Origin: RGIG4097 sp964550635
GTDB taxonomy: Bacteria > Bacillota > Clostridia > Christensenellales > CAG-917
NCBI GenBank assembly: GCA_964550635.1
Contig: CAZJZV010000002.1
Span: 1 to 64,000, forward strand
Reading direction: 5' to 3'
Length of the DNA stretch: 64,000 bases
Shown piece by piece: positions 42,422 to 50,616 of the stretch; position 1 is the stretch's first letter, and each line of letters begins with the position of its first letter. The notes beneath the pieces are model-generated. The model ran no database searches. It saw only the letters and a list, made by a program, of their open reading frames with translations, and was not told the origin of the DNA. The position numbers and the translations under genes are program-made.

Positions 42422-44905
42422 TTACAAAATTTTGAATTTCCGTAGTATCTTCATCATGTTGCTGTCGTCGCCTTTTTTGTTTATCCCTTTCGTCGCTATC
42501 GTCAGGACGATGAACGTCACGATTAGGCACGCGCCGATTGCTAGCATGGCATAGGTCATTTCCATGGTTATGGACGTGTCGAGCCCGAAGAATTGTTGCA
42601 ACATATCCTTTGGCAGTCCGAGGAAGTCAAGGGGTATGAAGTAGCACGCTACGAACAATCCGCACATTCCGATGAAGTTCAAGGCGTGAATCCACGTGAT
42701 AGGCAAGGACACGCGGAGCAGGTACATAAGTCCGACGAAAGTGGTGACGATGATATACATATTTTTGATTTGCGCGTCGGTCAGGTCGGTCAGGAATACT
42801 TGCGTTGCGATGATTACGCCTATCGCGCCGAGCAGTACGGTTATGCCGCCCGCCAGTGAATTTGATAGCACTTTCGGCAGGAAATGCCCCGAAACTATAT
42901 CTTCGTTCGGTTCGAGTGCGAGTATGACGGACGGAATGCCTATCGTAACCATACCGATGATTGTCAAACTCTTCGGCTCGAAGGGGAGTCCGTAGGGTAC
43001 GCACATGAAGAGTATTGCGATGAGAGTGCTGTATATGGTCTTCATCAGGTAGAGCGAAGCACTGCGTTCAAGGTTGTTTATGCTACGTCTGCCTTCCGCC
43101 ACGACTTTGGGCATGGACGCGAAATTCGAGTCGAGAAGAACAAGAGAACTGACGTTCTTTGCGGCGTCCGAACCCGATGCCATAGCGACCGAACAATCCG
43201 CTTCTTTGAGTGCAAGCACGTCGTTTACGCCGTCCCCGGTCATAGCGACGGTGTGTCCCTTTGCTTTCAATGCTTTGACGAGAGCGAGTTTTTGATCGGG
43301 TAGCACTCTGCCGAATATGGTATATTTCTCTGCGATTTCGGGGATTTCGTCGTCCGAAACCGTGGACATATCAATGATATTGTCGCAATCTTCGAGTCCT
43401 GCACGGAGCGCAACCGCACGCACCGTCACGGGATTATCACCCGAAATGATCTTGACGTCCACGCCTTCTTTCTTGAAGAATGCAAGGGTGTCGGGTGCTT
43501 CTTTGCGGATTTTGTCCGTGATGAAAACGTAGGATACGAGTTTGAGTCCGTCGGGAAGATTGTTGCCGTCGAATGCGTTGTCGGACACTGCGAAAACCAA
43601 CACGCGATAGCCTTTTTCTGCAAGTTCCGCCGTCTTATCCGCGATTTCCGCGGGGGTGGGTTTGAACACAAATTCGGGTGCGCCGAGCACGTAGGACTTG
43701 CCGTCCAAGGTCGCTCCGCTCCATTTTCTTGCGGAAGAGAAGGGGACGAGTGCGCCGACTTCCGCAGTTGACGTCATATCCTTGACGAAGTCGCGAATTG
43801 CAAGGGAAGTCGCGTCTTCTGCGTCGAGTGCGTCGTTGAAACCTTTGAGAAGAAGTTTGACTTCGTTTTCGTCCGCGCCCACTCCTTCGATGCCGTTGAC
43901 TTCCATACTGCCTTCGGTGATAGTGCCGGTTTTGTCAAGGCAAAGCACGTCAACTCTTGCAAGGGTTTCGATACAATACAGGTCTTGCGCAAGGGTTTTG
44001 TGTTGGGACAGTCTGATGACGCTCACGCAAAATACCGTCGTTGCAAGTGCGACGAGTCCGCTGGGTATCATGCCGATTATCGTGCCAATCGTGGTGATGA
44101 TAGTGTCGTTCAGGGACGTAGTGCCCATGAAGTATTTGATGAGAAATAGTGCGACTCCGACGGGGACGATGACGAAGGACATCACTTTGACGACGAACAT
44201 AAGCGACCGCCAAATTTCGGATGACGGACGTTTGAAATATTTCGCGCCCGCGGATATTTTCATGACGAAGTTATCCTGACCGACGTGTTCGATTTTGCAT
44301 TTTGCTTTGCCCGAAACAACGAAACTGCCCGACAAAACCTTGTCGCCTACGTTTTTGAGAATGGCGTCGGGTTCGCCCGTGATAAGACTTTCGTTGACTT
44401 CGCAAGATCCGTCCACGATGACTCCGTCTGCACATATCTGTCTGCCCGAAGTGAGCACTGTCAAATCGTCGAGTACGAGTTGTTCGATTGCGATTTCGGT
44501 TTCCGCGCCGTCCCTTACGACCACCGCTTTAGGTGCGGAGAGTAGGGAGAGTTTGTCCATCGTGTATTTCGACCTGAGCCCCTGCACGATACCCGCAAGA
44601 GTGTTGAAAACAATCAATATCATGAAACCGAAGTTGCCGATACCGCTTGCGTCAAGGGGGACGACGAAGAGAAGTATGACTGCCAATAACACGAATACGA
44701 AGTTGAAAAACGTGCAGATATTTTCACGCAAAATGCGCGCGACGGATTTCGTGCGGATTGTTTGTTCACCGTTGATTTTTCCGTCCGCAATTCTCTTTTC
44801 CACTTCGCTCGCGGAAAGACCGCCGTCGAGATACTCCTGCGACGGCATTTCAAACGTTGTCGTTTCTTCGTTTATCAAATTTTCTTCGTGCGTGATATTA
44901 TCCAT
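42422..44905 (-). CDS. Cation-translocating P-type ATPase, CtpE-like
   Basis: ATP-driven ion pump of 827 aa. The actuator motif is LITGEPDA (TGE). The phosphorylation site DKTGTITEG is followed by a nucleotide-binding domain with the hinge MTGDGVNDVLALKEADCSVAMASG. About ten membrane helices. The helix-4 motif reads MIPSGLVALATT and the link CIETLARVDVLCLDKTG resembles mycobacterial CtpE, a calcium-related pump. Ion specificity is therefore tentative. AGAGGAATT lies upstream of ATG 44905. Single-gene unit followed by hairpin element D. Confidence 0.88.
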   Translation of the reverse strand: MDNITHEENLINEETTTFEMPSQEYLDGGLSASEVEKRIADGKINGEQTIRTKSVARILRENICTFFNFVFVLLAVILLFVVPLDASGIGNFGFMILIVFNTLAGIVQGLRSKYTMDKLSLLSAPKAVVVRDGAETEIAIEQLVLDDLTVLTSGRQICADGVIVDGSCEVNESLITGEPDAILKNVGDKVLSGSFVVSGKAKCKIEHVGQDNFVMKISAGAKYFKRPSSEIWRSLMFVVKVMSFVIVPVGVALFLIKYFMGTTSLNDTIITTIGTIIGMIPSGLVALATTVFCVSVIRLSQHKTLAQDLYCIETLARVDVLCLDKTGTITEGSMEVNGIEGVGADENEVKLLLKGFNDALDAEDATSLAIRDFVKDMTSTAEVGALVPFSSARKWSGATLDGKSYVLGAPEFVFKPTPAEIADKTAELAEKGYRVLVFAVSDNAFDGNNLPDGLKLVSYVFITDKIRKEAPDTLAFFKKEGVDVKIISGDNPVTVRAVALRAGLEDCDNIIDMSTVSDDEIPEIAEKYTIFGRVLPDQKLALVKALKAKGHTVAMTGDGVNDVLALKEADCSVAMASGSDAAKNVSSLVLLDSNFASMPKVVAEGRRSINNLERSASLYLMKTIYSTLIAILFMCVPYGLPFEPKSLTIIGMVTIGIPSVILALEPNEDIVSGHFLPKVLSNSLAGGITVLLGAIGVIIATQVFLTDLTDAQIKNMYIIVTTFVGLMYLLRVSLPITWIHALNFIGMCGLFVACYFIPLDFLGLPKDMLQQFFGLDTSITMEMTYAMLAIGACLIVTFIVLTIATKGINKKGDDSNMMKILRKFKIL

Positions 44906-44926
44906 AATTCCTCTAATATTTTGACT

Positions 44927-44955
44927 ATTATATCATATATATTGTGCGCACGCAA
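44927..44955 (-). promoter_or_regulatory. Promoter of the P-type ATPase gene
   Basis: Minus strand TTGCGT (44955-44950), 17-nt spacer, TATAAT (44932-44927). Confidence 0.75.
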
Positions 44956-45008
44956 GAGTGCGTTTTAATTTTTGTAATATCGACGGGGCGGCGGGCATAT
45001 GATTTCGT

Positions 45009-45656
45009 ATGAAAAAGAAACTTTTGATTTTGTTGGTAGCAGTCTTGACGGTGACTCTCGCTCTCACCGCCTGCAATCGTAAAGAAAACGTAGTCGCCGA
45101 TAACGTTTCCCGCTCGGTATCGTCATTCTATACGGGTGAAAACGAGAATTTCGTCGTTACCGTCGAAGTGGGCAGACGAGAATCCGATTTCATCGCGGAC
45201 GGATTTGCAACTAACGTAGTAGACTTTGCCGAAATCACCGTGCTACCCTTGAAAACCAACGACCTTACCGAAATAAAATATTCGATAGCAGGGGAGTCGT
45301 CCGCATTGAGCGGAGTCGTGAAAAGCAACGAGTTCGGAGAATTTACCGCCACCGTCGATTTGACCTTCTCTCCGTTATCCGTAACGATAGGCGAGAGTGG
45401 GGAAGTCGTCGAGTTGAGCGACGTACTCGGAGGCAAACTCACGTCGCAAGACGTCGTCAATATCGCAAACCAAGAGTTCAAAGACCGTATCGACTCCGAA
45501 ACGGCTAACGGCAATTATCAACGTGAAATCTACGTCAAACTCATCACCGGGGACAGAGAAAACTACTATTACTATGTGTCCTATATCGGCGCAGGCGTAG
45601 ACTACTGGGCGCTTCTCGTGAATGTAACCGACGGCACAATCGTCACGAAGAAGTAG
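45009..45656 (+). CDS. Hypothetical lipoprotein
   Basis: 215 aa, function unknown. Signal peptide with lipobox LTAC (Cys about 22), followed by a charged linker and a beta-rich domain. The C-terminal part (EIYVKLITGDRENYYYYVSYIGAGVDYWALLV) hints at a small ligand-binding sheet. A candidate -10 box TATGAT (44998-45003) ends 5 nt before the ATG and there is no Shine-Dalgarno, so it may be leaderless; the -35 region is poor. Lies between the ATPase gene and a repeat block. Confidence 0.7.
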   Translation: MKKKLLILLVAVLTVTLALTACNRKENVVADNVSRSVSSFYTGENENFVVTVEVGRRESDFIADGFATNVVDFAEITVLPLKTNDLTEIKYSIAGESSALSGVVKSNEFGEFTATVDLTFSPLSVTIGESGEVVELSDVLGGKLTSQDVVNIANQEFKDRIDSETANGNYQREIYVKLITGDRENYYYYVSYIGAGVDYWALLVNVTDGTIVTKK

Positions 45657-45674
45657 AAAATCCCCGCTTGGTGG

Positions 45675-45705
45675 AAAATCCCCGCTTATACGAGCGGGGA
45701 TTTTC
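45675..45705 (+). terminator. Terminator after the 45009 lipoprotein gene
   Basis: AAAATCCCCGCT/AGCGGGGATTTT-type stem with a T-run. AAAATCCCCGCTT is also repeated just before the hairpin. Confidence 0.8.
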
Positions 45706-46090
45706 TGTCATTCCCACGCTTTGCTCGGAATGACAGAGTTAGTGCGTATTTGGGTTATTATGTCATTGTGCGTAATTTTGCTCCGTCCCCAAGTCGCAGT
45801 TTTTGCTATACTATGAGCGGGTGTGAGTACGCACTTACTCATTCGAAGACGGCACACGAGCCGCAACGGCGGCGAGAACTTCGAGTGCCGAGCTTGACGA
45901 ATAGTACAAGCGACTGTGCGCACTGTCTTCGCGTAGCGGCGCACATAAAGCGCAGTGGCATAAGTAGTCACGACACTTTTCTATGCGAGCGCCGAGTGTT
46001 GCCCCCTGCGCAAGCAGTTGCCGTGGGTTCCCTTTCAAGGGGGAACGGCAATAGGGGAAACACGTGAGGAAGGGGGAAAGGTGATTAGGG
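45706..46090 (+). repeat. Dispersed non-coding repeat block (family 2, second locus)
   Basis: Opens with the palindromic family 3 repeat (TGTCATTCC ... GGAATGACA, 45707-45736). It continues with CCGTCCCCAAG and, from about 45845 to 46083, a copy of the 11863-12105 sequence with scattered substitutions. No real gene is seen in 45657-46203. The segments GTGTTGCCCCCTGCG and CCCTTTCAAGGGGGAA are shared exactly. Confidence 0.8.
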
Positions 46091-46149
46091 TGCAAGCACT
46101 TTGCTTATTTCGCTTTCTTAAAAGCGACAACGGCTATTAATATTTGAGA

Positions 46150-46192
46150 ATAAAAAAATAAAAGCCACTCGTGTGAGTGGCTTTGTATTTTT
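46150..46192 (-). terminator. Terminator of the HU gene
   Basis: Minus strand GCCACTC/GAGTGGC hairpin followed by TTTTATTTTTTT. Confidence 0.85.
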
Positions 46193-46203
46193 TAAGTCGA
46201 TAA

Positions 46204-46476
46204 TTAGTTGAACAGATCTTTGAATTGTTTTCCGAATTTGAGGACGGGTGCATCGCATGCGGGGATGGTGATTTGTTCGCCTTTGATGGGGTTGAAACCG
46301 GTTCTTGCCGCTTTGTGTTTGAGTTCGAAAGTGCCAAGTCCTGCGATTGCAACTTTGTCGCCTGCTTTGAGAGTGTCTGCGATGACTGCGGTGAATGCAT
46401 CGAGTGCCGCTTGTGCGTCTTTGTTGGAAATTTCAGCTTTTGCTGCAACTGCTTTAATAAAATCGGCTTTGTTCAT
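46204..46476 (-). CDS. hup: HU family DNA-binding protein
   Basis: Histone-like nucleoid protein, 90 aa, the family length. It starts MNKADFIKAVAAKAEIS and has the core GLGTFELKHKAARTGFNPIKG with the DNA-intercalating arm region. The arm ends in PACDAPVLKFGKQFKDLFN. GGAGG precedes ATG 46476. Strong promoter upstream, with a small AAGCG/CGCTT stem in the leader. Confidence 0.98.
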   Translation of the reverse strand: MNKADFIKAVAAKAEISNKDAQAALDAFTAVIADTLKAGDKVAIAGLGTFELKHKAARTGFNPIKGEQITIPACDAPVLKFGKQFKDLFN

Positions 46477-46522
46477 GAATTTTACCTCCTGTATTAAGCG
46501 TCATTCTTGCGCTTACAAACGT

Positions 46523-46551
46523 ATTATAACCAAATAGCAGACAAAAATCAA
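46523..46551 (-). promoter_or_regulatory. Promoter of the HU gene
   Basis: Minus strand TTGATT (46551-46546), 17-nt spacer, TATAAT (46528-46523). Confidence 0.75.
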
Positions 46552-46733
46552 TACCCAATTTTCAAAAAACCTTGAAAACAGTGGAGTTTTTGCGATTTTT
46601 CGGTGTTTTTATATAAATATAAACGGATTTTCGCCGTGAATAAATAATTTTTTTCCGCTAAACAAATACGCAAAATTTGTCGGTCATTAGTCAAAACCGC
46701 CAATGTGTATTGTTAAATCACGCAAATTCGGTA

Positions 46734-46762
46734 TTTACAATGTGGTTTGGTTTTGGTATAAT
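46734..46762 (+). promoter_or_regulatory. Promoter of the aminotransferase-aldolase operon
   Basis: TTTACA (46734-46739), 17-nt spacer, TATAAT (46757-46762). The 324-bp gap 46477-46800 holds the two divergent promoters and AT-rich sequence; nothing else is seen. Confidence 0.7.
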
Positions 46763-46800
46763 TTTAGTAGTTAATAACAAGTTTCTATGGAGGAAAACTT

Positions 46801-48438
46801 ATGGCAAAAGACCTTTCTAAAGGATACGGAATCTCTAAATGGGAAGACGCTAAAACCATTTATAGCGAACTCAACAACCTCACTTCTCAACCTATTTACT
46901 GCATTTCCGACGAAGCACTCGCAGTAACCCTCAAACATTTCGACGAAAAATGCGCAAAGTCTAAAGAAATCACCGGCAAGGCGAAAAACGTCATCCCCGG
47001 CGGCGTCCAACACAACCTTGCGTTCAACTTCCCCTTCCCGATCTGCATGACCAAAGCGGAAGGTGCATACCTTTACGACATCGACGGCAACAAGTATTAC
47101 GACTTCCTTCAAGCAGGCGGTCCCACCATTCTCGGTTCCAACTTCGAACCCGTCCGTGAAAAAGTGTTTGAACTTCTCAACACCTGCGGTCCCGTAACCG
47201 GTCTTTTCCACGAAGGCGAATATCTCCTTGCAAGCAAAATCAGCGAATTGATGCCCGCTTGCGAAATGTTCCGTATGCTCGGCAGCGGTACCGAATCCGT
47301 CATGGCGGCAATCCGTGTCGCACGTTGCGCAACCAAGAAAAAACGCATCATCAAAGTCGGCGGCGCATATCACGGTTGGTCCGACCAAATGGTCTATGGC
47401 TTGAAGATTCCCGGAAGCCGTATGTTCCTTGAATCCCACGGTATCCCCGGCGGCAGCTACGGCACCACCGACGAAGTCCGTCCTAACGACCTTAAGATGC
47501 TCGAAAAGATGCTCAAACGCAATGCCTGCAAGGGCGGTACTGCGGCAGTCATCGTCGAACCCGTCGGTCCCGAAAGCGGAACTCGTCCCATCGACATGGA
47601 CTACAATGAAAAAGCAAGAATCCTTGCGAAGAAATACGGCGCACTCTTCATTTTCGACGAAGTCGTCACCGGTTTCAGAGTCGGTATCCACGGCGCACAA
47701 GGCTACTTCTTCGGCAAATACGACTACGACGATCCCAATCCTATCAAGATCAACGGCAAGGAATGGATGATCGAAGACAAGAAAGTCGAAAACGGCAAAG
47801 TCGTCAAATTCAAACGCCCCGCAGTGGCAAGAGATATGTATCCCGACCTCACCATCTTCGGTAAAATCGTCGCAGGCGGTTATCCTTCCGCAGGCGGCGT
47901 CGGCGGCAAGAAAGAATACGTCGGACTTATGGCGGCAGGTCTTGCAGGCATGGGCAAGAAAGCGTACGTCGGCGGAACCCTCGCGGCGAACCCCTTGAGC
48001 TCTTACGCAGGCTACTGCGCAATCTGCGAAATCGAAAAGAACGACGCATGTGCAAAAGCGGGTAGAGCAGGTGATCGTCTTGCGGCAGGACTCAAAGAAC
48101 TCGTCAAGAAATACAACCTCCCGTTTGTCGTCTACAACCAAGGCAGTATCGTTCACCTTGAATGCTCGGGCGCAATGAGCTTCGACTTCAGTGATATGTG
48201 CCTCCTCAAATCCGTCATTCCTATGCTCAAGAAGAAACCCGAAATGATGGACAGAAAGGTCGCTATGGAACAAATGGGCGCGGCGTACATGGCACACGGT
48301 ATCGTCACTCTCGCAGGTAGCAGACTTTACACCTCTATGGCTGACACCGATGAAGTCATCGACGGCGCACTTGCCAAGTTCGAAGAAGTGTTCAAAGACG
48401 TCACCGTCTGCACTCGTCCCCTCGACAAAAAACACTAA
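46801..48438 (+). CDS. Class III PLP-dependent aminotransferase, HemL-like, with insertion
   Basis: Related to glutamate-1-semialdehyde aminomutase but, at 545 aa, over 100 residues longer. PLP-binding elements: GSGTESVMAAIR (phosphate loop), GAYHGWSD, the cofactor aspartate in FIFDEVVTGFR (D286) and Lys355 in TIFGKIVAGGYPSAG. An insertion of about 40 residues (306-346) lies between the GYFFG and PDLTIFGK segments, and the N-terminus carries about 55 extra residues. No other heme gene is nearby, and the next gene is a double class II aldolase, so a catabolic role seems likelier than tetrapyrrole synthesis. GGAGG precedes ATG 46801. Codon use suggests high expression. Confidence 0.85.
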   Translation: MAKDLSKGYGISKWEDAKTIYSELNNLTSQPIYCISDEALAVTLKHFDEKCAKSKEITGKAKNVIPGGVQHNLAFNFPFPICMTKAEGAYLYDIDGNKYYDFLQAGGPTILGSNFEPVREKVFELLNTCGPVTGLFHEGEYLLASKISELMPACEMFRMLGSGTESVMAAIRVARCATKKKRIIKVGGAYHGWSDQMVYGLKIPGSRMFLESHGIPGGSYGTTDEVRPNDLKMLEKMLKRNACKGGTAAVIVEPVGPESGTRPIDMDYNEKARILAKKYGALFIFDEVVTGFRVGIHGAQGYFFGKYDYDDPNPIKINGKEWMIEDKKVENGKVVKFKRPAVARDMYPDLTIFGKIVAGGYPSAGGVGGKKEYVGLMAAGLAGMGKKAYVGGTLAANPLSSYAGYCAICEIEKNDACAKAGRAGDRLAAGLKELVKKYNLPFVVYNQGSIVHLECSGAMSFDFSDMCLLKSVIPMLKKKPEMMDRKVAMEQMGAAYMAHGIVTLAGSRLYTSMADTDEVIDGALAKFEEVFKDVTVCTRPLDKKH

Positions 48439-48501
48439 GCAATAAAAAAACAAGTCGCGGTGGGTATTCTCTCATCGCGACGTTTATTTAGGAGAGTTAT
48501 C

Positions 48502-49746
48502 ATGAACGAACAAATCGTTGCAAATATCTCAAAATACGCCGGAATGCTCTCCCGCGAAGGTTTCACCGAATGCGGTTACATCGCGGTCAAGGCAGAAGAA
48601 GGCATCTATATCACCAACGCATACTCTGTGTTTGAAAACATCACCGCGGAAGATATCACCTACGTCACCGACAAGTCCGTCAACGAACTCGACGGCAACT
48701 TCAAAGCGGCGGCATCCATTTTGATCGCTGCAATCCGCAACCAAAAAGACGTGGAAGCGGCGGCAATCGTGGATAGCAAGAGCATCGTTGAATTCTCGAA
48801 GAAAGGCATCACCCTTCCTCCCGTGCTCGACGATATGGCTCAAATCGACGGTATCTCCGTGAAATGCGCGTCCAAATGCTCCGCGGCGGAAGTTTCTCTT
48901 GCAATCGCGGGACTCAGAAACGCATGCTTTATCCCCGAAGCGGGCGCGGTCGTCACCGGTCGTACTCTCGACGAAGTCTACACCGCGGCACTCGTTCTCG
49001 ACAAAGCGTCCAACTGCTACCTCCTCGCAGAGAAGAAGGGTGGAGTCAAACCCCATTCCTTGTTGAACGCAGTCCTCGAACACGTCGTATACAAACTCAA
49101 ATACTCCAAGAAGAACCAAAAGGACCAACAAGCCGCCGAAAGCGGTAAGTCCGAGACCGAAGAGAAGAAACCCACCGCAATCGTGACCGACGAACAAAAA
49201 CGTCTTGCACAAGCGGTCAAAGACGCAGGCGTCAGACTTCTCGACGAAAATCTCGTCCAAGGCACTTGGGGAAATATCGCGGTCCGTCTCAACGACAAAG
49301 AAATCCTTGCGACTCCGTCGGGTATCGACTACGTGATGCTCGAACCCTCTCAAATGTCCATAGTCAATATGGAAACGGGTGAATGGCAAGGTTCCGACAA
49401 GCCGACCAGCGAGAGAAAAATGCATTCCGCAATTCTCAGTGCGCACACCGACTCCAACGCGACCGTCCATACGCATCCGTTCTACGGTTGCATACTTGCG
49501 GCGATGGGCAAGGATCTTCCCGTTCCCGAAAAGTATCGCGACGTACTTGGCGACGTAGTACCTTGCGCGAAAGCGGCTCTCCCCGGCACAAAGAAACTCG
49601 TCAAAAACTCCACTTCCGCAATGGGTGACGGCAAAGCTTGCTTCCTTGGCAACCACGGCGTCATCGTCAGAGGAAAGGATCTTGACGACGCGTTCAACAT
49701 TTGCAGAGCGCTCGAAGACGCTTGCAAAGAATACTTGCTCGGCTAA
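48502..49746 (+). CDS. Tandem class II aldolase/adducin-fold protein, N-terminal copy degenerate
   Basis: 414 aa from ATG 48502 (AGGAGAG upstream). Residues about 235-414 form a class II aldolase domain with GTWGNIAVR, a putative catalytic Glu304 (TSERKMH) and metal ligands His323/His325 (HTHPFYG) and His385 (GNHG). Residues about 5-178 look like a second copy: ACFIPEAGAVVTGRTLDE aligns with ACFLGNHGVIVRGKDLDD at the same spacing from the end. However, the metal histidines are replaced (VDSKS, PEAG). A Lys/Gln/Glu linker joins the halves. It probably cleaves or isomerises a sugar-phosphate or hydroxy-amino compound together with the preceding aminotransferase, 63 bp upstream. Confidence 0.83.
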   Translation: MNEQIVANISKYAGMLSREGFTECGYIAVKAEEGIYITNAYSVFENITAEDITYVTDKSVNELDGNFKAAASILIAAIRNQKDVEAAAIVDSKSIVEFSKKGITLPPVLDDMAQIDGISVKCASKCSAAEVSLAIAGLRNACFIPEAGAVVTGRTLDEVYTAALVLDKASNCYLLAEKKGGVKPHSLLNAVLEHVVYKLKYSKKNQKDQQAAESGKSETEEKKPTAIVTDEQKRLAQAVKDAGVRLLDENLVQGTWGNIAVRLNDKEILATPSGIDYVMLEPSQMSIVNMETGEWQGSDKPTSERKMHSAILSAHTDSNATVHTHPFYGCILAAMGKDLPVPEKYRDVLGDVVPCAKAALPGTKKLVKNSTSAMGDGKACFLGNHGVIVRGKDLDDAFNICRALEDACKEYLLG

Positions 49747-49749
49747 ACG

Positions 49750-49782
49750 AAAAGCACTCCTTTCACGGAGTGCTTTTTTTGA
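49750..49782 (+). terminator. Terminator of the aminotransferase-aldolase operon
   Basis: AAAAGCACTCC/GGAGTGCTTTTTTT hairpin, 3 nt past the stop. Confidence 0.88.
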
Positions 49783-49861
49783 AAAACCGCAGGAAAAATC
49801 AAGGGCAAATCGGCAAGAAAAAAATATATTTAAGAATTTTGTCGAAACCCCGTCAATTCGT

Positions 49862-49890
49862 TTGACACGCCCATTTCTTTTCGTTATAAT
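49862..49890 (+). promoter_or_regulatory. Promoter of xpt and the nucleoside importer operon
   Basis: TTGACA (49862-49867), 17-nt spacer, TATAAT (49885-49890), a perfect consensus. Confidence 0.88.
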
Positions 49891-49892
49891 AA

Positions 49893-49985
49893 GGTCATCA
49901 ATTAAGTTGATGTATCAAGTAGACCAGCACAACCGATGGGGATTATGTTCCCCGCTTGCCACAAGCTGTAGTGGATAGGAATGCT
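49893..49985 (+). promoter_or_regulatory. Structured 5' leader of xpt, candidate regulatory RNA
   Basis: About 90 nt. GGTC and GACC close a stem around CATCAA/TTGATG. A GGGGA/TCCCC hairpin and a GCTTG-CCA-CAAGC hairpin follow, with CAGC/GCTG as an alternative long-range pair. The ribosome site (AGGA) is beyond these. No T-run follows, so control would be at translation. It does not match the purine-riboswitch core as I know it. Confidence 0.4.
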
Positions 49986-50570
49986 ATGAAACTGTTAGAG
50001 CAACGCATCTTAAAAGACGGAAAAGTCTTTCCGGGAGAAGTCCTGAAAGTCGGCGGATTCCTCAATCATATGATTGACGATTCTTTGCTGGAAGAAATAG
50101 GCAAGGAAATTTGCGCGCTTTATCAAGCAGAAAACGTCAACAAACTTCTGACCATTGAAGCATCGGGTATTGCAATTGCTTGCTATGCGGCAAGACATTT
50201 GCACGCACCGGTGCTTTTTGCTAAAAAAAGTAAAACTTCAAACATCGACGGCAACAGCGTGTATAGCGCGGACGTCGTCAGCTATACCCACCACAATACC
50301 AACACGATCGTCGTTGAGAAAGAGTACCTTTCCGCAGACGACCGCGTTTTAATTATCGACGACTTTCTCGCTCACGGCGAAGCGCTCCGCGGTCTTATCG
50401 AGATCGTCAAACAGTCGGGTGCTACGCTCGTCGGTTGCGCGGTCGCGATAGAGAAGGGCTTCCAAGGCGGCGGCGACTCCCTTCGTAGCGAGGGTGTTAG
50501 GGTGGAAAGTTTGGCAATCGTCGAGAGTATGTCCGACGAGTCCCTCACCTTCCGCGACCAAAACAGATAA
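49986..50570 (+). CDS. xpt: Xanthine phosphoribosyltransferase
   Basis: Purine salvage enzyme that makes XMP from xanthine and PRPP. 194 aa from ATG 49986 (family length). It starts MKLLEQRILKDGKVFPGEVLKV and has the IEASGIAIA loop, the KKSKT segment and the PRPP motif VLIIDDFLAHGEA. It heads a transcript followed 46 bp later by the binding protein of a BMP-family importer, linking base salvage to nucleoside uptake. Expression may be controlled by the structured leader. Confidence 0.95.
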   Translation: MKLLEQRILKDGKVFPGEVLKVGGFLNHMIDDSLLEEIGKEICALYQAENVNKLLTIEASGIAIACYAARHLHAPVLFAKKSKTSNIDGNSVYSADVVSYTHHNTNTIVVEKEYLSADDRVLIIDDFLAHGEALRGLIEIVKQSGATLVGCAVAIEKGFQGGGDSLRSEGVRVESLAIVESMSDESLTFRDQNR

Positions 50571-50616
50571 TCCAAAATAAAAATAAATGCCTTAGGCAAT
50601 AAAATGGAGGAACAAA

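Noticed and set aside
44946..44974. Hairpin CGCAC/GTGCG with T-run as a terminator
   Set aside because: No plus-strand gene lies upstream to be terminated and its 5' half overlaps the -35 box of the P-type ATPase promoter.
46801..48438. Genuine HemL of tetrapyrrole synthesis
   Set aside because: Length, insertions and the aldolase neighbour argue against it; no other heme gene is nearby. Not fully excluded.
49893..49985. Guanine/purine riboswitch before xpt
   Set aside because: The conserved loop and junction sequences of that class are not found.
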